Source of the DNA: an uncultured Eubacteriales bacterium
GTDB taxonomy: Bacteria; Bacillota; Clostridia; Oscillospirales; UBA644
Assembly: GCA_959604355.1 (NCBI GenBank)
Contig: CAUHAO010000037.1
Coordinates: 1 to 8,674, forward strand
Direction of reading: 5' to 3'
DNA length: 8,674 nucleotides
This document shows positions 1 to 6,397 of the stretch, piece by piece. A model generated the notes under the pieces. It was not told the DNA's origin. It made no database searches and was given only the letters and a program-made list of their open reading frames with translations. The translations under genes were made by a program, and so were the position numbers. The first letter of the stretch is position 1, and each line of letters opens with the position of its first letter.

Positions 1-104
1 GCTGTGCGCCTCTCTGCTCTATTGACGGCGTCGTAAAAATGCCCTTGCGAGCAAGAATTTTACTTATGATATAACTATAAAAAATAAATATATGAGGTGT
101 TTTC
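1..104. other. Region upstream of mscL, with a weak inverted repeat and possible promoter
   Basis: No gene can be assigned to these bases. Frame 1 is open to a TAA at 34-36 and could be the last 11 residues of an upstream gene, but this is too short to identify. An imperfect inverted repeat has an inner stem CTTG (44-47) with CAAG (52-55) around a CGAG loop, flanked by GTAAAAAT (33-40) facing ATTTTAC (57-63). It could be a weak terminator of an upstream gene or a leader structure. Candidate -10 boxes are TATGAT (65-70) and TATAAC (70-75). The only nearby -35-like element, TTGCGA (45-50), is poorly spaced at 14 or 19 bases, so no mscL promoter is called. GAGGTG at 94-99 is a plausible ribosome site, five bases before the mscL ATG. 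Confidence 0.3.
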
Positions 105-512
105 ATGAAAAAGTTTTTTGAGGAATTCAAGACGTTTATCTCCAAAGGCAACGTTGTAGATCTCGCTGTCGGCGTTATCGTCGGTGGTATGTTCACAAAA
201 ATCGTCAACAGCTTCACAAACGACATTATCATGCCTTTCGTGAGCATTCTGACAGGCAAGACGAGTTTCGAAAATATGTTCTTTGTCATAAAAGACTCTT
301 CTGAAACCGCAGGCACAATTTATAAAACGCTGGAAGAAGCAAAGGCAGCGGGCGCAACGATAGTCGCTTACGGTAACCTGATTCAGCTAATTCTCGATTT
401 TCTTATCACCGCTTTCTGCCTTTTCCTTATCGTAAAGGGCGTAAACAAACTTAACGAAGTCAAAGAAAAAGCAAAGAAAAAGGAACTTGACAAAGCTGAA
501 AAAGCTGAATAA
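105..512 (+). CDS. mscL: Large-conductance mechanosensitive channel MscL
   Basis: MscL is a homopentameric inner-membrane channel that opens a wide, non-selective pore when membrane tension rises, releasing solutes during hypo-osmotic shock. The 135-residue length is normal for the family. The N-terminus carries the amphipathic helix MKKFFEEFKTFISKGNVVDL, then the first membrane helix (about 16-44) with the Gly/Ala/Val-rich pore-lining stretch AVGVIVGGMF and the conserved TNDIIMP end. A periplasmic loop (about 45-87) follows, then a second helix (about 89-112, YGNLIQLILDFLITAF). The tail, residues 113-135, is very rich in Lys and Glu and would form the cytoplasmic helical bundle. The ATG is supported by GAGGTG five bases upstream. 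The gene lies 18 bases before the nucleoside phosphorylase with no terminator between, so the two are probably co-transcribed, although their functions are unrelated. Confidence 0.96.
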   Translation: MKKFFEEFKTFISKGNVVDLAVGVIVGGMFTKIVNSFTNDIIMPFVSILTGKTSFENMFFVIKDSSETAGTIYKTLEEAKAAGATIVAYGNLIQLILDFLITAFCLFLIVKGVNKLNEVKEKAKKKELDKAEKAE

Positions 513-516
513 TTTT

Positions 517-522
517 TGAGGT
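517..522 (+). promoter_or_regulatory. Ribosome binding site that fixes the start of the nucleoside phosphorylase gene
   Basis: TGAGGT at 517-522 sits eight bases before the ATG at 531. An in-frame TTG at 516 would put this site inside the coding sequence and has no Shine-Dalgarno sequence of its own at a suitable distance, so ATG 531 is preferred. Confidence 0.75.
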
Positions 523-530
523 ACATAATA

Positions 531-1358
531 ATGACAGCAGAAGAAAAACTACTGGATTGTTATGATCAGATACGTGCAAAGACGGATTTTGCCCCGAAGG
601 TCGCTATAATCCTCGGTTCGGGACTTGGCGATTTTGCTGAAACAATAGATATTGCTGATATCGTGAATTATGGGGATATCGACGGGTTTCCCGTGTCGAC
701 GGTCTCAGGACATGTGGGACGTTTTGTTTTCGGATATATTGACAAAGTACCCGTTGCAGTAATGCAGGGCCGTGTACATTATTATGAAGGATATCCCATG
801 CAGGACGTCGTTCTGCCGCTGCGACTTATGCGGCTCATGGGAGCACAGATACTCTTTCTGACAAACGCTGCCGGCGGTATAAACAGAAGTTTCCGTGTCG
901 GAGACCTTATGCTAATAGAAGGACAGATATCGTCTTTCGTCCCCTCACCGCTCATCGGTAAGAACTTTGACAGTCTGGGCGTAAGATTCCCCGACATGTC
1001 GCATATATACGATGCGGAACTGAGAAGGGTGATAGCGGATACTGCCGACAGATTGAATATAAATCTTCAGAAGGGCGTTTATATCCAGCTCACGGGGCCG
1101 AATTACGAATCCCCCGAAGAGATAAAAATGTACTCCATGCTCGGCGCAGACGCAGTAGGAATGAGCACCGCCTGTGAAGCAATAGCCGCAATGCATGCGG
1201 GAATGAGGGTCTGCGGAATAAGCTGTATCTCGAATATGGCTGCGGGCATATCTAAAACTCCCCTTTCACACGCCGAAGTCAAAGAAGCCGCAGACATGGT
1301 CGCTCCGAAATTCAAAACACTGCTTGCCGAATCGGTAAAAGCAATGGCTGAAATGTAA
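531..1358 (+). CDS. punA: Purine nucleoside phosphorylase (trimeric, PNP/MTAP family)
   Basis: This enzyme cleaves purine (deoxy)nucleosides such as inosine and guanosine with phosphate, giving free base plus (deoxy)ribose 1-phosphate in cytosolic purine salvage. From ATG 531 the protein has 275 residues, the usual size for the low-molecular-weight trimeric class. Family motifs occur in order: phosphate-loop GSGLG (29-33), SGHVGRF with His61, GRVHYYEG (80-87), TNAAGGI (111-117), GPNYESPEE (189-197) with the base/sugar-contacting Glu193, AVGMST (208-213), Asn235 in the SNMAAG segment, and His247 in SHAEV. The Asn and His match the purine-binding Asn243 and His257 of the human enzyme, which supports 6-oxopurine specificity. 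The start rests on a TGAGGT ribosome site; an in-frame TTG five codons earlier is less likely. The gene follows mscL closely and ends just before a strong hairpin terminator. All recognised active-site motifs are intact. Confidence 0.93.
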   Translation: MTAEEKLLDCYDQIRAKTDFAPKVAIILGSGLGDFAETIDIADIVNYGDIDGFPVSTVSGHVGRFVFGYIDKVPVAVMQGRVHYYEGYPMQDVVLPLRLMRLMGAQILFLTNAAGGINRSFRVGDLMLIEGQISSFVPSPLIGKNFDSLGVRFPDMSHIYDAELRRVIADTADRLNINLQKGVYIQLTGPNYESPEEIKMYSMLGADAVGMSTACEAIAAMHAGMRVCGISCISNMAAGISKTPLSHAEVKEAADMVAPKFKTLLAESVKAMAEM

Positions 1359-1367
1359 AAACATACA

Positions 1368-1404
1368 CCGGGAAGGAAAAAGTTCCTTTCCGGTTTCTTT
1401 ATTT
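1368..1404 (+). terminator. Rho-independent terminator after the nucleoside phosphorylase gene
   Basis: An 11-base-pair stem (1368-1378 with 1383-1393, one G-U pair) closes an AAAG loop and is followed by the T-rich tract TTTCTTTATTT. It lies ten bases after the stop codon and should end the mscL-punA transcript. Confidence 0.9.
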
Positions 1405-1487
1405 ATGCCCAAAGCATGAGACTTTTTGCCATATTATACAAAATTGCAAAATATGACGTATATTTTTTTGTCATCCGTCGTTTCTGC

Positions 1488-1516
1488 TTGATTTTTTCAT
1501 TTTTATATTATATAAT
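1488..1516 (+). promoter_or_regulatory. Sigma-A type promoter for the pfkA-lplA-PHP unit
   Basis: The -35 box is TTGATT (1488-1493) and the -10 box is a perfect TATAAT (1511-1516), with a 17-base spacer in very A/T-rich DNA. Transcription would begin around 1523, leaving a leader of roughly 38 bases. The rest of the 1405-1560 gap is A/T-rich; I see no riboswitch or clear operator in it. A strong ribosome site, AGGGAGGA (1545-1552), lies eight bases before the pfkA ATG. Confidence 0.8.
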
Positions 1517-1560
1517 ATCAAAGAAAAACCTTATAAAGAAAATCAGGGAGGAAATAAATC

Positions 1561-2577
1561 ATGAAAACAATAGGTGTTCTTACAAGCGGCGGCGACAGCC
1601 AGGGTATGAACGCGGCAATAAGGGCAATTACAAGAGCCGGTATAGCAAACGGCATGAAAGTTATCGGTATACGCAGAGGCTACGAAGGTCTTATGACTAA
1701 AGACACCGTTGAACTGACTATGACTTCGGTTTCCAATATACTCAACAAAGGCGGAACTATGCTTCATTCGGCACGCAGCAAGAGATTTGCCACACCCGAA
1801 GGCGTAGAAGAAGCTAAGCAGGCGTGCATCGAACTCGGTATTGAAGGAATCGTTGTATGCGGTGGTGACGGCTCGTTCAGAGGTGCCAGAGATCTCACTC
1901 TCGCCGGCATTCCCTGCGTGGGCATCCCCTGCACAATAGATAACGATATCGTTTGCACGGACGACACTATCGGCTACGATACTGCTACAAATATCGTTAC
2001 CGAACTTGTAGACAGGCTCCATGATACCAGCGAATCCCATGACCGCTGCTCTGTCGTTCAGATAATGGGTAACGGCGCCGGCTGGCTCACGCTTCAGGGA
2101 TCAACGGCAACGGGCGCAACATGCACCATTGTTCCCGAAGTAAAATTCGATTTAGACAAAGATGTCGTCGAAAAGATCAAATACGGAAAGAGCCTAGGAC
2201 TCAACGCTTTTGTCGTCATGGTCTCTGAAGGTATTTTTGCAAACAAGAAAACAAATGTAAACTATGACTATGTAAAGAGCCTCGGCATAAATAATGTTTA
2301 CGATTTTGCAAGGAAAATAGAAGAGCTTACCGGTGTTGAATCCCGTGAAACAGTTCTCGGTCATGTTCAGAGAGGCGGCGTTCCCACCGCTCATGACCGT
2401 ATTCTTGCAACAAACATGGGTGTACATGCAGTCAACCTGCTCAAAAACGGAATATCCAACAGAGTCGTTGTTATCCGCGACGGAAAAATAACCGATATGG
2501 ATATACTCGAAGCGCTTGCGATGAAGAAACCTTTCGATGCTGAAAAACTCGCTGAAGCGAACATGCTTAATCTGTAA
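1561..2577 (+). CDS. pfkA: 6-phosphofructokinase (PfkA family) with altered phosphoryl-donor and substrate positions
   Basis: Family members phosphorylate fructose 6-phosphate to fructose 1,6-bisphosphate in glycolysis, using ATP or pyrophosphate. The 338-residue protein shows the nucleotide loop LTSGGDSQGMNAAIR (7-21), GGTMLHSAR with Arg72, GGDGS (101-105), the catalytic TIDNDI (125-130, Asp127), Arg162, Glu223, and the signature SRETVLGHVQRGG (Arg262, His268, Arg271). Gly104 is typical of ATP-using enzymes. Position 124, usually Gly in ATP enzymes and Lys in pyrophosphate enzymes, is Cys. The usual GTD after TIDNDI is CTD (Cys132), and the usual MGR is MGN, putting Asn171 where an Arg normally contacts the substrate. 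About 18 residues are inserted near 226-245 relative to E. coli PfkA as I recall it. E. coli effector-site residues Arg54, Arg154, Glu187, Lys211 and Lys213 appear absent. The family is certain; donor, regulation and exact substrate are open. A main glycolytic copy may exist elsewhere. Confidence 0.88.
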   Translation: MKTIGVLTSGGDSQGMNAAIRAITRAGIANGMKVIGIRRGYEGLMTKDTVELTMTSVSNILNKGGTMLHSARSKRFATPEGVEEAKQACIELGIEGIVVCGGDGSFRGARDLTLAGIPCVGIPCTIDNDIVCTDDTIGYDTATNIVTELVDRLHDTSESHDRCSVVQIMGNGAGWLTLQGSTATGATCTIVPEVKFDLDKDVVEKIKYGKSLGLNAFVVMVSEGIFANKKTNVNYDYVKSLGINNVYDFARKIEELTGVESRETVLGHVQRGGVPTAHDRILATNMGVHAVNLLKNGISNRVVVIRDGKITDMDILEALAMKKPFDAEKLAEANMLNL

Positions 2578-3554
2578 TGTTATTCGTATCACTTAACACA
2601 ATTGAACCTGAATACAATTTATCGGTTGAGGAGCATTTCTTCAAGGAATGCTCCCAGCCTCTTTTTTTACTTTGGCAAAATAAAGACTCCGTAATTGTAG
2701 GCAGGAACCAAAACACAGTAGAGGAGATCAACGCCGAAGAGGCACGGAAACGCAATGTCAAAGTCGTACGCAGGATAACGGGTGGCGGGGCTGTCTTCCA
2801 CGACCTGGGCAACATAAACTACTCGTTTATTTTTCCTGACGGCGAAGGCGACTATCTGAATTTTCGCAAATTCGCCTCTCCGATAATAGACTTTCTTGCC
2901 ACATTCGGTATAAAAGCCGAATTTTCGGGAAGAAACGATCTTCTCATCGACGGCAAAAAGTTTTCGGGAAACGCACAGTATTGCCATAACGGAAGAATAC
3001 TGCATCACGGCACGCTGATGTTCTCGTCCGATATTTCCAAAGTTGAAGCAGTACTCAATGTAAATCCCGAAAAAATCAAATCCAAATCCATAAAATCCGT
3101 GCGCAGCCGCGTAACGACGATAAAGCAGCATCTTACAACGGATATGACAGCGCAGGAATTCAAAGAAAAACTCGGCAAATACATATGCGATGTCACAGGC
3201 GCCGTCGAATACACGCTCACGCAGCAAGACAAGGATGCCGCGGAAAAGCTTTGCCGTGAAAAATACAGCACTTGGGAATGGAACTACGGTTATTCGCCGA
3301 AATATTCTTTTTTCAAGCGTACATATACACCCTGCGGCACGGTGGAAATACACCTTGACATAGTTGACGGAAAAATCGAAAGATCGGCTGTCTACGGAGA
3401 CTTCTTTGCGAAGAGACCGATAGCGGAATTCGAGTCGGCGCTAAAAGGGCTGAAATACGACCGTAAAGCGCTTCTCGAACATTTAAGAACTGTAAATATC
3501 AATGATTACTTTGCTGCATTGAGCCTTGACGCGCTCACAGATTGTTTTTTCTGA
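2577..3554 (+). CDS. lplA: Lipoate-protein ligase A
   Basis: LplA activates free lipoate with ATP to lipoyl-AMP and attaches it to a lysine of lipoyl domains (GcvH or E2 subunits of 2-oxoacid dehydrogenases) in the cytosol. The 325 residues cover the full two-domain form. The catalytic domain has the lipoate/adenylate loop RRITGGGAVFHDLGNINYSF (65-84), FSGRNDLL (116-123), the catalytic-lysine segment DGKKFSGNAQ (Lys128) and HHGTLMF (143-149). The C-terminal accessory domain (about 230-325) begins WEWNYGYSPKYSF, so no separate LplB partner is needed. The ATG overlaps the pfkA stop as TAATG and there is no good Shine-Dalgarno sequence upstream. Translation therefore probably depends on ribosomes finishing pfkA and re-initiating. 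No lipoate-acceptor gene is in the window. The internal segment 150-190, with many Lys and Ser, looks normal for the family. Confidence 0.93.
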   Translation: MLFVSLNTIEPEYNLSVEEHFFKECSQPLFLLWQNKDSVIVGRNQNTVEEINAEEARKRNVKVVRRITGGGAVFHDLGNINYSFIFPDGEGDYLNFRKFASPIIDFLATFGIKAEFSGRNDLLIDGKKFSGNAQYCHNGRILHHGTLMFSSDISKVEAVLNVNPEKIKSKSIKSVRSRVTTIKQHLTTDMTAQEFKEKLGKYICDVTGAVEYTLTQQDKDAAEKLCREKYSTWEWNYGYSPKYSFFKRTYTPCGTVEIHLDIVDGKIERSAVYGDFFAKRPIAEFESALKGLKYDRKALLEHLRTVNINDYFAALSLDALTDCFF

Positions 3555-3555
3555 C

Positions 3556-3563
3556 AGAAGAGG
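3556..3563 (+). promoter_or_regulatory. Ribosome binding site that fixes the start of the PHP-domain gene
   Basis: AGAAGAGG lies eight bases before ATG 3572. The reading frame opens earlier, at a TTG (3542) inside lplA, but that start lacks a ribosome site and would add ten residues without family similarity. Confidence 0.7.
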
Positions 3564-3571
3564 ACAACAAT

Positions 3572-4843
3572 ATGGAAAAACTCATAGAAAAACTCAACGC
3601 TCCCGAAAAAAGCGAACGTCTCGAGGCGATAAAAGCGCTCTCCCGGAAAGTCCGAGACGGTGAGATCCCGGCTCCGGTCTCTGAATATGATGACGTTAAC
3701 AGCCATATACATACGACTTATTCCTTCTCCCCTTACTCCCCATCCAAAGCAGTGTGGTGCGGATATACGGCAGGACTTAAGACTGTCGGAATAATGGACC
3801 ATGACAGCGTAGGGGGTATAGACGAGTTTATCAAGGCATCGGAATATGTGGGAATAGCATCGACGGTCGGCATGGAACTCCGCGTTTCGATGGCAGACAC
3901 GCCCCTTGTCGGACGAAAGATTAACAACCCCGACCAGCCGTCTGTTGCTTACTGCACGCTTCACGGCATTCCGCACACGCAAACCGGAGTAATAGCGGAA
4001 TTCATCAAACCGTATAAAGAAAGACGCAACGTCCGCAACAAGCTCATGCTTGAAAAAATAAACAATATCGTCAAACCGTTCGGCATACACCTTGATTTCG
4101 ACAAAGATGTCGTTCCTCTTTCGATGGCGAATGACGGCGGAAGTATTACCGAAAGACATCTGCTGTTCGCTCTTTCGCTCAAACTCATTGAAAAGTTCGG
4201 CAAAAGCGAGAAAATCGTGAATTTTCTGCGCAATGATTTCGGCGTGAAAGTTTCCGATAAACTCGCCGGTTATCTCACCGACATCGAAAACCCAAACTAC
4301 GCCTACGACCTGCTCGGCGCGCTGAAAAGCGACACGTCGAAGTTCTATATTCCCGCGACCGACGAATGCCCCGACGTGCGTGATGTTGTGGCTCTTGCGA
4401 AAAAAACGGGCGCTATCCTCGCCTATGCGTATCTCGGAGACGTTACAGCGTCCGTAACAGGAGACAAACGTGCGCAGAAGTTTGAAGACGACTATCTCGA
4501 CGAACTTTTTGAAGTCATCAACAGCCTCGGATTCAAAGCCGTGACTTACATGCCGTCGAGAAACACGAAAGAGCAGCTTGTCCGTCTGCGTGCACTCTGC
4601 GACAAATATAATTTCTTCCAGATAAGCGGCGAGGACATCAATTCTCCCCGTCAGAATTTCATCTGTATGGCGCAACGTGATCCGGAATTCAGAAATCTTT
4701 ATGATGCGGCATGGGCGCTCATCGGGCATGAAAGACTCGCAACACTCGATCTCAAAAACGCGTTTTTCAGCAATGAGACGGAAAGGAGATTTCCCGTTCT
4801 CGCAGACCGCATCGCTTATTTCAGAGACGCGGCGTTAAAGTAA
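3572..4843 (+). CDS. PHP-domain metal-dependent hydrolase of unknown substrate
   Basis: PHP-domain proteins are distorted-barrel enzymes with a di- or trinuclear metal site; most hydrolyse phosphoesters. From ATG 3572 the protein has 423 residues and no signal peptide or membrane segment, so it should be cytosolic. Metal-ligand motifs are visible in order: HIH (45-47) in NSHIHTTYSFSPYSP, DHD (76-78) in IMDHDSVGG, Glu102 in GMELR, and His131 and His135 in LHGIPH. A candidate last ligand is Asp355 in ISGEDINSPRQNF; the common terminal form is D-x-H, but here Ile and Asn follow the Asp. Residues 140-260, helical and charged, separate the two halves of the motif set and are longer than in small PHP enzymes. 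It is the third gene of the pfkA unit, 17 bases after lplA. It is too unlike the histidinol-phosphatase and polymerase forms to name. The link to glycolysis or lipoylation is positional only. Confidence 0.82.
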   Translation: MEKLIEKLNAPEKSERLEAIKALSRKVRDGEIPAPVSEYDDVNSHIHTTYSFSPYSPSKAVWCGYTAGLKTVGIMDHDSVGGIDEFIKASEYVGIASTVGMELRVSMADTPLVGRKINNPDQPSVAYCTLHGIPHTQTGVIAEFIKPYKERRNVRNKLMLEKINNIVKPFGIHLDFDKDVVPLSMANDGGSITERHLLFALSLKLIEKFGKSEKIVNFLRNDFGVKVSDKLAGYLTDIENPNYAYDLLGALKSDTSKFYIPATDECPDVRDVVALAKKTGAILAYAYLGDVTASVTGDKRAQKFEDDYLDELFEVINSLGFKAVTYMPSRNTKEQLVRLRALCDKYNFFQISGEDINSPRQNFICMAQRDPEFRNLYDAAWALIGHERLATLDLKNAFFSNETERRFPVLADRIAYFRDAALK

Positions 4844-4865
4844 AGCATTGACCTGATACACGAAA

Positions 4866-4894
4866 ATCCCGTCCTGTAAGACACAGGACGGGAT
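4866..4894. terminator. Hairpin terminator between convergent PHP and fucosidase genes
   Basis: A perfect 12-base-pair stem (4866-4877 with 4883-4894) closes a 5-base loop, 22 bases after the PHP stop and 13 bases before the end of the fucosidase gene. On the plus strand the tail is AAATTTATATAAATT, a weak T-tract. On the minus strand the stem is followed by TTTT. It probably serves both convergent transcripts. Confidence 0.75.
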
Positions 4895-4907
4895 AAATTT
4901 ATATAAA

Positions 4908-6287
4908 TTATCTTTTTTCGGGTATATATTCCGAGCCGTCAGCCGCAAAGCCTTCGCCGCGCGTTCTTGCCCACTCTGCGACATGGAGCAGGTCGTCGCC
5001 GCCTTCCCAGAGACGCTGTTTGCCCCAGCGGTTCGTTTCAGGTTTCGAGACGCACTCGATTTTAATTACGGGAAAAAGCTTTGTCGGGCTTTCTCTCGGC
5101 AGACCTTTTATCGTGAGCTTCTCGCTCTCCTGCTCAAATCCGAGTTCCTGTCCGGTTGTAAGCAGAGAAACGCGTTTTACGGGAGTTATGAGGTCTCTGA
5201 GCACCATTTCAGGACGACCATCCCAAAAACGGATTATGAGGTAAAGATTGTTGCCCTTCGTCGTCTGTCTGCCGCGAGTGACAAATTCCGTAAGATTGCC
5301 GCCGTCCGTGCCATATATCGCCTCGCCGTGGACTTCTAGCCACTCTCCTATTTTCAGCGCGCGCTGCACATATTCGGGAGGCAACTGACCGTCGGGCTGA
5401 GGACCCACGTTAAGGAGAAGATTTCCTCCTTTATTGCCGCCTTTTTCCGCACATTCGCAAAGCATGTCAAGCAAATAATCCGCAGGTCTCCAACGCTCAC
5501 CGTATGTATAGCCCCAAAGACGCCACGTCGTGACCTGATTCGACTCCCATAGCCTGTTCTCATCGGGAACTATTTCATGTTCTGGAGTTCCAAAATCGCC
5601 GAGCGTCGCCGAGCCGCCCGCACCCGCGCCGCCGTCTGCCGTACCGTTGGCGGAATCGTCCGACGTGTCGAGACGGTTGTTTATAAGGATATGCGGCTGA
5701 AGCCTACGCATCTTTGCTATGAGCCCCACAGCGTCGATATCCTCGGCAGTCTCGCCCCACATTCCGTCAAAGAAGAAATGGTCGATCTGCCCGTAATTTG
5801 TCAACAGCTCGCATACCTGATTATGAACGTATTCTTTGAACTTTTTATATCCCTCGGGATTTCTTTTTGCACCCTCGAATTCCGCAGGAATACGCCAATC
5901 CATTATCGAATAATAAAGTCCGACGCGCAGCCCCTCCGCCCGGAAAGCGTCAACATATTCGCGGATAAAGTCGCGTTTGGGCGCTTGTTTCGCGCTGCTG
6001 TAATCCGTGTACGCGGTATCCCACATGCAGTATCCGTCATGATGACGTGTCGTCATGCAGGCGTATTTCATACCCGCTTTTTTCGCGACGGACGCCCACA
6101 CCTTCGGGTCATAATGCTCGGGGTTCCATTCGCATGCCATTTTTGCGTATTCTTTCTGGTCCATATGCTCACGGAAAAGCGATTGTTCACCGTGTCCGAT
6201 AACGGAATACGGACCCCAATGTATAAACATTCCGAAGCGGCTCTCGGGAAACCACTTCCAATAATCGTGCAGGACAAAATTACCCAT
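4908..6287 (-). CDS. Alpha-L-fucosidase, glycoside hydrolase family 29
   Basis: GH29 enzymes remove alpha-linked L-fucose from glycans by a retaining mechanism. The 459-residue protein has the barrel opening FGMFIHWGPYSV (18-29), TTRHHDGYCMWDT (79-91), and FFFDGMWG (171-178) with Asp174 as the likely nucleophile. Also present are GDFGTPEHEIVP (230-241), WESN with Glu248, and the late-barrel motif GGNLLLNVGPQPDGQLPPE (287-305). From about 320 a beta-rich C-terminal domain follows, then a charged tail (415-459). The acid/base cannot be assigned safely because it is not conserved across GH29; Glu235 or Glu248 are candidates. A Gly/Ala/Asp/Ser-rich stretch at 207-229 interrupts the usual join between INNRL and GDFGTPE. 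There is no signal peptide, so fucose release should be cytosolic, on imported oligosaccharides. The ATG has TAAGGAGA (6293-6300) upstream and a consensus promoter of its own. No fucose permease or fuc pathway gene is visible. Confidence 0.93.
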   Translation of the reverse strand: MGNFVLHDYWKWFPESRFGMFIHWGPYSVIGHGEQSLFREHMDQKEYAKMACEWNPEHYDPKVWASVAKKAGMKYACMTTRHHDGYCMWDTAYTDYSSAKQAPKRDFIREYVDAFRAEGLRVGLYYSIMDWRIPAEFEGAKRNPEGYKKFKEYVHNQVCELLTNYGQIDHFFFDGMWGETAEDIDAVGLIAKMRRLQPHILINNRLDTSDDSANGTADGGAGAGGSATLGDFGTPEHEIVPDENRLWESNQVTTWRLWGYTYGERWRPADYLLDMLCECAEKGGNKGGNLLLNVGPQPDGQLPPEYVQRALKIGEWLEVHGEAIYGTDGGNLTEFVTRGRQTTKGNNLYLIIRFWDGRPEMVLRDLITPVKRVSLLTTGQELGFEQESEKLTIKGLPRESPTKLFPVIKIECVSKPETNRWGKQRLWEGGDDLLHVAEWARTRGEGFAADGSEYIPEKR

Positions 6288-6318
6288 TTTCGTCTCCTTA
6301 GAGTTTTCTTACAACTTA

Positions 6319-6347
6319 ATTATACTAAATATTTCCCCGTTTGTCAA
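6319..6347 (-). promoter_or_regulatory. Consensus sigma-A promoter for the fucosidase gene
   Basis: Reading the minus strand, the -35 box is TTGACA (6347-6342), the spacer is 17 bases, and the -10 box is TATAAT (6324-6319); both boxes match the consensus exactly. The start of transcription would be near 6312, giving a leader of about 25 bases that contains the TAAGGAGA ribosome site. Such a perfect promoter suggests strong expression or control by a repressor, but no clear operator is seen in the leader. Confidence 0.88.
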
Positions 6348-6350
6348 GAG

Positions 6351-6382
6351 AAAACGACCCGAAGAGATATCTCTTCGGGTCG
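6351..6382 (-). terminator. Palindromic terminator after the lipoprotein gene
   Basis: Bases 6355-6382 form a perfect 28-base palindrome (two 14-base arms centred on GATATC), able to fold as a stem of 12 pairs with a four-base loop. On the minus strand it is followed by TTTTCTC. It lies 15 bases beyond the lipoprotein stop and 7 bases before the -35 box of the fucosidase promoter. It therefore separates the two transcripts, though being symmetric it could also bind a dimeric protein. Confidence 0.82.
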
Positions 6383-6397
6383 GATTTTATTATACAT

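Noticed and set aside
516..530. TTG at 516 as the start of the nucleoside phosphorylase gene
   Set aside because: The TGAGGT ribosome site overlaps this start and is ideally placed for ATG 531 instead; the added residues MRYII have no family support.
1430..1480. A/T-rich inverted repeats in the pfkA upstream region (CATATT with AATATG, ATGAC with GTCAT)
   Set aside because: The arms are only five or six bases in very A/T-rich DNA, so chance pairing is likely.
1416..1700. 94-residue open frame on the plus strand before pfkA
   Set aside because: It runs through the A/T-rich promoter region and into pfkA in another frame; its second half is just out-of-frame pfkA sequence.
3506..4729. Long 407-residue open frame on the minus strand
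   Set aside because: It is antisense to the PHP gene, has no recognisable domain and reads as a Phe/Arg/Val-rich mirror of coding sequence; the plus-strand frame has intact metal-binding motifs and a ribosome site.
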